Shown here piece by piece: positions 50,625 through 52,642 of a stretch of DNA of 52,642 nucleotides (its first letter is position 1; every line of letters starts with the position of its first letter). Origin of the DNA: Flavobacterium cucumis (GTDB lineage Bacteria > Bacteroidota > Bacteroidia > Flavobacteriales > Flavobacteriaceae); assembly GCF_900148835.1 (NCBI RefSeq), contig NZ_FRYK01000007.1, forward strand, positions 1 to 52,642. Reading direction: 5' to 3'. The notes beneath the pieces were generated by a model. The model made no database searches and was not told where the DNA came from. It saw nothing but the letters and a program-made list of their open reading frames with translations. A program made the position numbers and the translations under genes.

Positions 50625-51884
50625 ATGTTTGCCTTAGTAGACTGCAATAACTTTTACGCCTCTTGTCAAAGAGTATTCGAACCACATTTAATTGGGAAAC
50701 CAGTAGTAATACTTTCCAATAATGATGGTTGTGTTATTGCGCGTTCTAACGAAGCTAAAGCATTAGGCATTCCAATGGGAGCTCCTGCATTCGAATTCAA
50801 AAAACTATTCGAAGACAATAATGTATTTGTCTATTCTTCAAACTATGCCTTGTATGGTGATATGAGCAGCAGAGTAATGAACATCCTTGCAACCTACACA
50901 CCGGAAATAGAAGTCTATAGTATTGACGAAGCTTTTCTAAAATTCGAAGGTTTTGAATTCTTTAACCTGGAAGAGTACGGAATTAAGATTCAAAGAACCG
51001 TAACTAAAAATACAGGTATTCCAATCAGTGTAGGATTTGCACCAACAAAAGCATTAGCAAAAGTAGCCAATAAAATAGCAAAGAAGTTCCCAGAACGAAC
51101 CAAAAGTGTCTATATAATAGACAATGAAGAAAAGAGAATAAAAGCCCTTAAATGGACTAAAATTGAAGATGTTTGGGGTATTGGAAGAAAACACGCAAAA
51201 CGCTTACAAGCAGTAAATGTTTTTAATGCATATCAATTCACACAATTACACGATGATTGGGTTAGAAAAGAAATGGCAGTTGTAGGGTTGAGATTAAAAC
51301 ACGAATTAGAAGGAAAACCAACATTGGATTTAGAAACTCCAAAAAGTAAAAAAATGATTGCTACTACAAGATCGTTTGAAAAACCAATGACTAAAATGGA
51401 AGATGTTTCTGAACGCATTGCAACGTTCACAACTTCCTGTGCCGAAAAACTAAGAAAACAAAACAGTCATTGCAACATGATAATGGTTTTTCTACACACC
51501 AATTATTTCAGAAAGGACCAACCACAATACTCAAGAAACATAGTAATCAATACCGATTTCCCAACAAACTCAACAATCGAGTTAAACAAATATGCACAAA
51601 TTGGTTTAAAAGCAATTTTCAAAGAAGGTTATAATTACAAAAAAGCAGGCGTAATAGTAATGGGTTTAACACCAAACGACCAAACCCAATTATCATTATT
51701 CAACACCTCAAATCCAAAACATCAACCATTAATGTCAGTAGTTGATAAACTTAATAGAGCCTACGGCAAAAACAAAATCAAGTTCGCCAACCAATCCCTA
51801 GGCAGACAATGGAAAATGAAACAAGAAAAATTATCAAAGTCTTACACAACAAGAATTGATGAAATTATTACTATTAAGGTTTAA
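50625..51884 (+). CDS. umuC: UmuC, Y-family DNA polymerase V catalytic subunit
   Basis: 419 residues, normal length. Palm motifs FALVDCNNFYASCQ (metal Asp) and VYSIDEAFL (catalytic Asp-Glu), finger region IARSNEAKALGIPMGAPAF, thumb HhH segment IEDVWGIGRKHAKRLQAV, and a C-terminal little-finger domain with TRSFEKPM. It carries out error-prone bypass of DNA lesions with cleaved UmuD. Located in the presumed mobile element, where such pairs are frequently carried. Confidence 0.96.
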   Translation: MFALVDCNNFYASCQRVFEPHLIGKPVVILSNNDGCVIARSNEAKALGIPMGAPAFEFKKLFEDNNVFVYSSNYALYGDMSSRVMNILATYTPEIEVYSIDEAFLKFEGFEFFNLEEYGIKIQRTVTKNTGIPISVGFAPTKALAKVANKIAKKFPERTKSVYIIDNEEKRIKALKWTKIEDVWGIGRKHAKRLQAVNVFNAYQFTQLHDDWVRKEMAVVGLRLKHELEGKPTLDLETPKSKKMIATTRSFEKPMTKMEDVSERIATFTTSCAEKLRKQNSHCNMIMVFLHTNYFRKDQPQYSRNIVINTDFPTNSTIELNKYAQIGLKAIFKEGYNYKKAGVIVMGLTPNDQTQLSLFNTSNPKHQPLMSVVDKLNRAYGKNKIKFANQSLGRQWKMKQEKLSKSYTTRIDEIITIKV

Positions 51885-51936
51885 AAAAGTTGTATATATT
51901 TGGTGATATTTACTAGTTACAAGCAATATACATACG

Positions 51937-52527
51937 ATGAGCATATTCGACATATTTAGAAGAAAAAAAATACAGCAGAACGTAATCGAAGAAAATGAAA
52001 CTGGAGTTTATTTTCACGAAGACACTTTCAATCAAGTTGAATTTTTGCCTCGGGAAAATAAAGAATATCTGAAAAGTGAAAATCAAAAGATTGAAAACTT
52101 TTCTAAAGAAAATTTTGATGGACATGGATTCACAGATATTTATATAAGAGATGAAAGTCCCAAAACAATAGCTGACAAGAAAATAGATTTTGAAGAACTT
52201 GATAAAATTCTTTTAACACTAGGTCTTGAAAAGATAACAGAAGTTTATGAAGGTTATGGTTCGGAAAAATGGAAATGTGAAAATACTTTTGCTTATGTTT
52301 ATGATAGTGCTCAAATTTTCGTTTCCTTAAAAGACAATTTAGTTCATGATTTTTGGGTTGACGGTTTTAGATTCCATAAAAATGATGAAACTAAAAACAA
52401 ACTGAAAAGTGTATTATGGAAAATTGGCGATGAACTGAACTTACTATTAAACGATTGGGACTTAACAGTCGTAATTGATTTAAAAGACGAAAGTGAAATT
52501 GAAAAATATTTAAACGAAGAATTCTAA
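51937..52527 (+). CDS. Hypothetical protein, acidic and cytosolic
   Basis: 196 residues beginning MSIFDIFRRKKIQQ. No signal peptide or membrane helix. The C-terminal 100 residues look like one alpha/beta domain (ITEVYEGYGSEKWKCENTFA, LVHDFWVDGFRFHKNDETKN, DDLNLLLNDWDLTVVIDL-like). Its size, acidity and gene-end position resemble immunity proteins or small SMI1-like domains, but no toxin is next to it here. It lies 52 bases after umuC. Confidence 0.65.
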   Translation: MSIFDIFRRKKIQQNVIEENETGVYFHEDTFNQVEFLPRENKEYLKSENQKIENFSKENFDGHGFTDIYIRDESPKTIADKKIDFEELDKILLTLGLEKITEVYEGYGSEKWKCENTFAYVYDSAQIFVSLKDNLVHDFWVDGFRFHKNDETKNKLKSVLWKIGDELNLLLNDWDLTVVIDLKDESEIEKYLNEEF

Positions 52528-52580
52528 AAATACTGCTTGTAACAGCGGTAACTGTTGCACAACTACCATTTTTTAAAATA

Positions 52581-52642
52581 TCCCGAAGGATCGGGACAAA
52601 AAATATAAAATTCCGACCTCGTTTAAGTACTTTTAAGCGAGG
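52581..52642. repeat. Two hairpins at the window end
   Basis: TCCCGA-AGGA-TCGGGA (52581-52596) and an imperfect inverted repeat from CCTCG (52617) to CGAGG (52642). The first is a frequent Bacteroidota intergenic hairpin and could terminate the hypothetical gene; the second is cut by the window edge. Confidence 0.5.

Noticed and set aside
50000..50625. SOS (LexA) operator before umuD or umuC
   Set aside because: No recognisable dyad of a known LexA type was found in the leaders; Bacteroidota operators are poorly defined to me, so I make no claim.

Overview
The window reads as a chromosome segment of a Flavobacterium-like member of the Bacteroidota. It is AT-rich. Several genes and both tRNAs sit behind the Bacteroidota promoter pattern (TTTG or TTG at -33, TAnnTTTG at -7). 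One protein ends in a type IX secretion sorting domain, and families such as bestrophin, VPS10-like Asp-box proteins, RteC and TPR-lipoprotein histidine kinases are typical of the phylum. The genus is an inference.

Left part (1-2.8 kb): an rRNA/tRNA-type promoter pointing out of the window, an ECF-like sigma factor, a 46-residue small protein, apt, tRNA-Arg(ACG), and a frameshifted remnant. From 2.8 to 11.1 kb runs one long leftward, closely packed gene string that looks accessory. It holds small membrane and secreted proteins, two KTSC-type proteins, a Rad50/SMC-like ATPase with a CxxC hook, a two-helix membrane protein, a PD-(D/E)XK-type nuclease and an exported endonuclease/exonuclease/phosphatase enzyme. 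The ATPase, membrane protein and nuclease core resembles the architecture of anti-phage systems, but I cannot match it to a named one. From 11.2 to 15 kb lies a response regulator, a TPR lipoprotein histidine kinase, a tiny lipoprotein and a divergent membrane protein.

Middle (15-43 kb) is mostly core genome: a large Asp-box exported protein, a 174-bp tandem repeat field, a MoxR-type AAA plus VWA pair, a Nudix hydrolase and a glycosyltransferase separated by about 38 heptanucleotide repeats, a sigma/anti-sigma/LTxxQ trio, an RsmB-type rRNA methyltransferase followed by a secreted endonuclease I, a bestrophin channel, a complete RND efflux operon, recG and an M1 aminopeptidase. recG carries a 435-bp in-frame insertion that encodes a DUF559 endonuclease domain and is bounded by inverted repeats.

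Right part (43.4 kb to the end) looks like an integrative element inserted behind tRNA-Ser(TGA). It has a tyrosine recombinase, an RteC protein, an excisionase-like HTH protein, a replisome-organizer plus DnaC-like loader pair, a truncated MmeI-type methyltransferase fragment, and an UmuD/UmuC polymerase V pair. Duplicated palindromes, a 95-bp direct repeat and other dispersed repeats fill its spacers. I could not find its right end.
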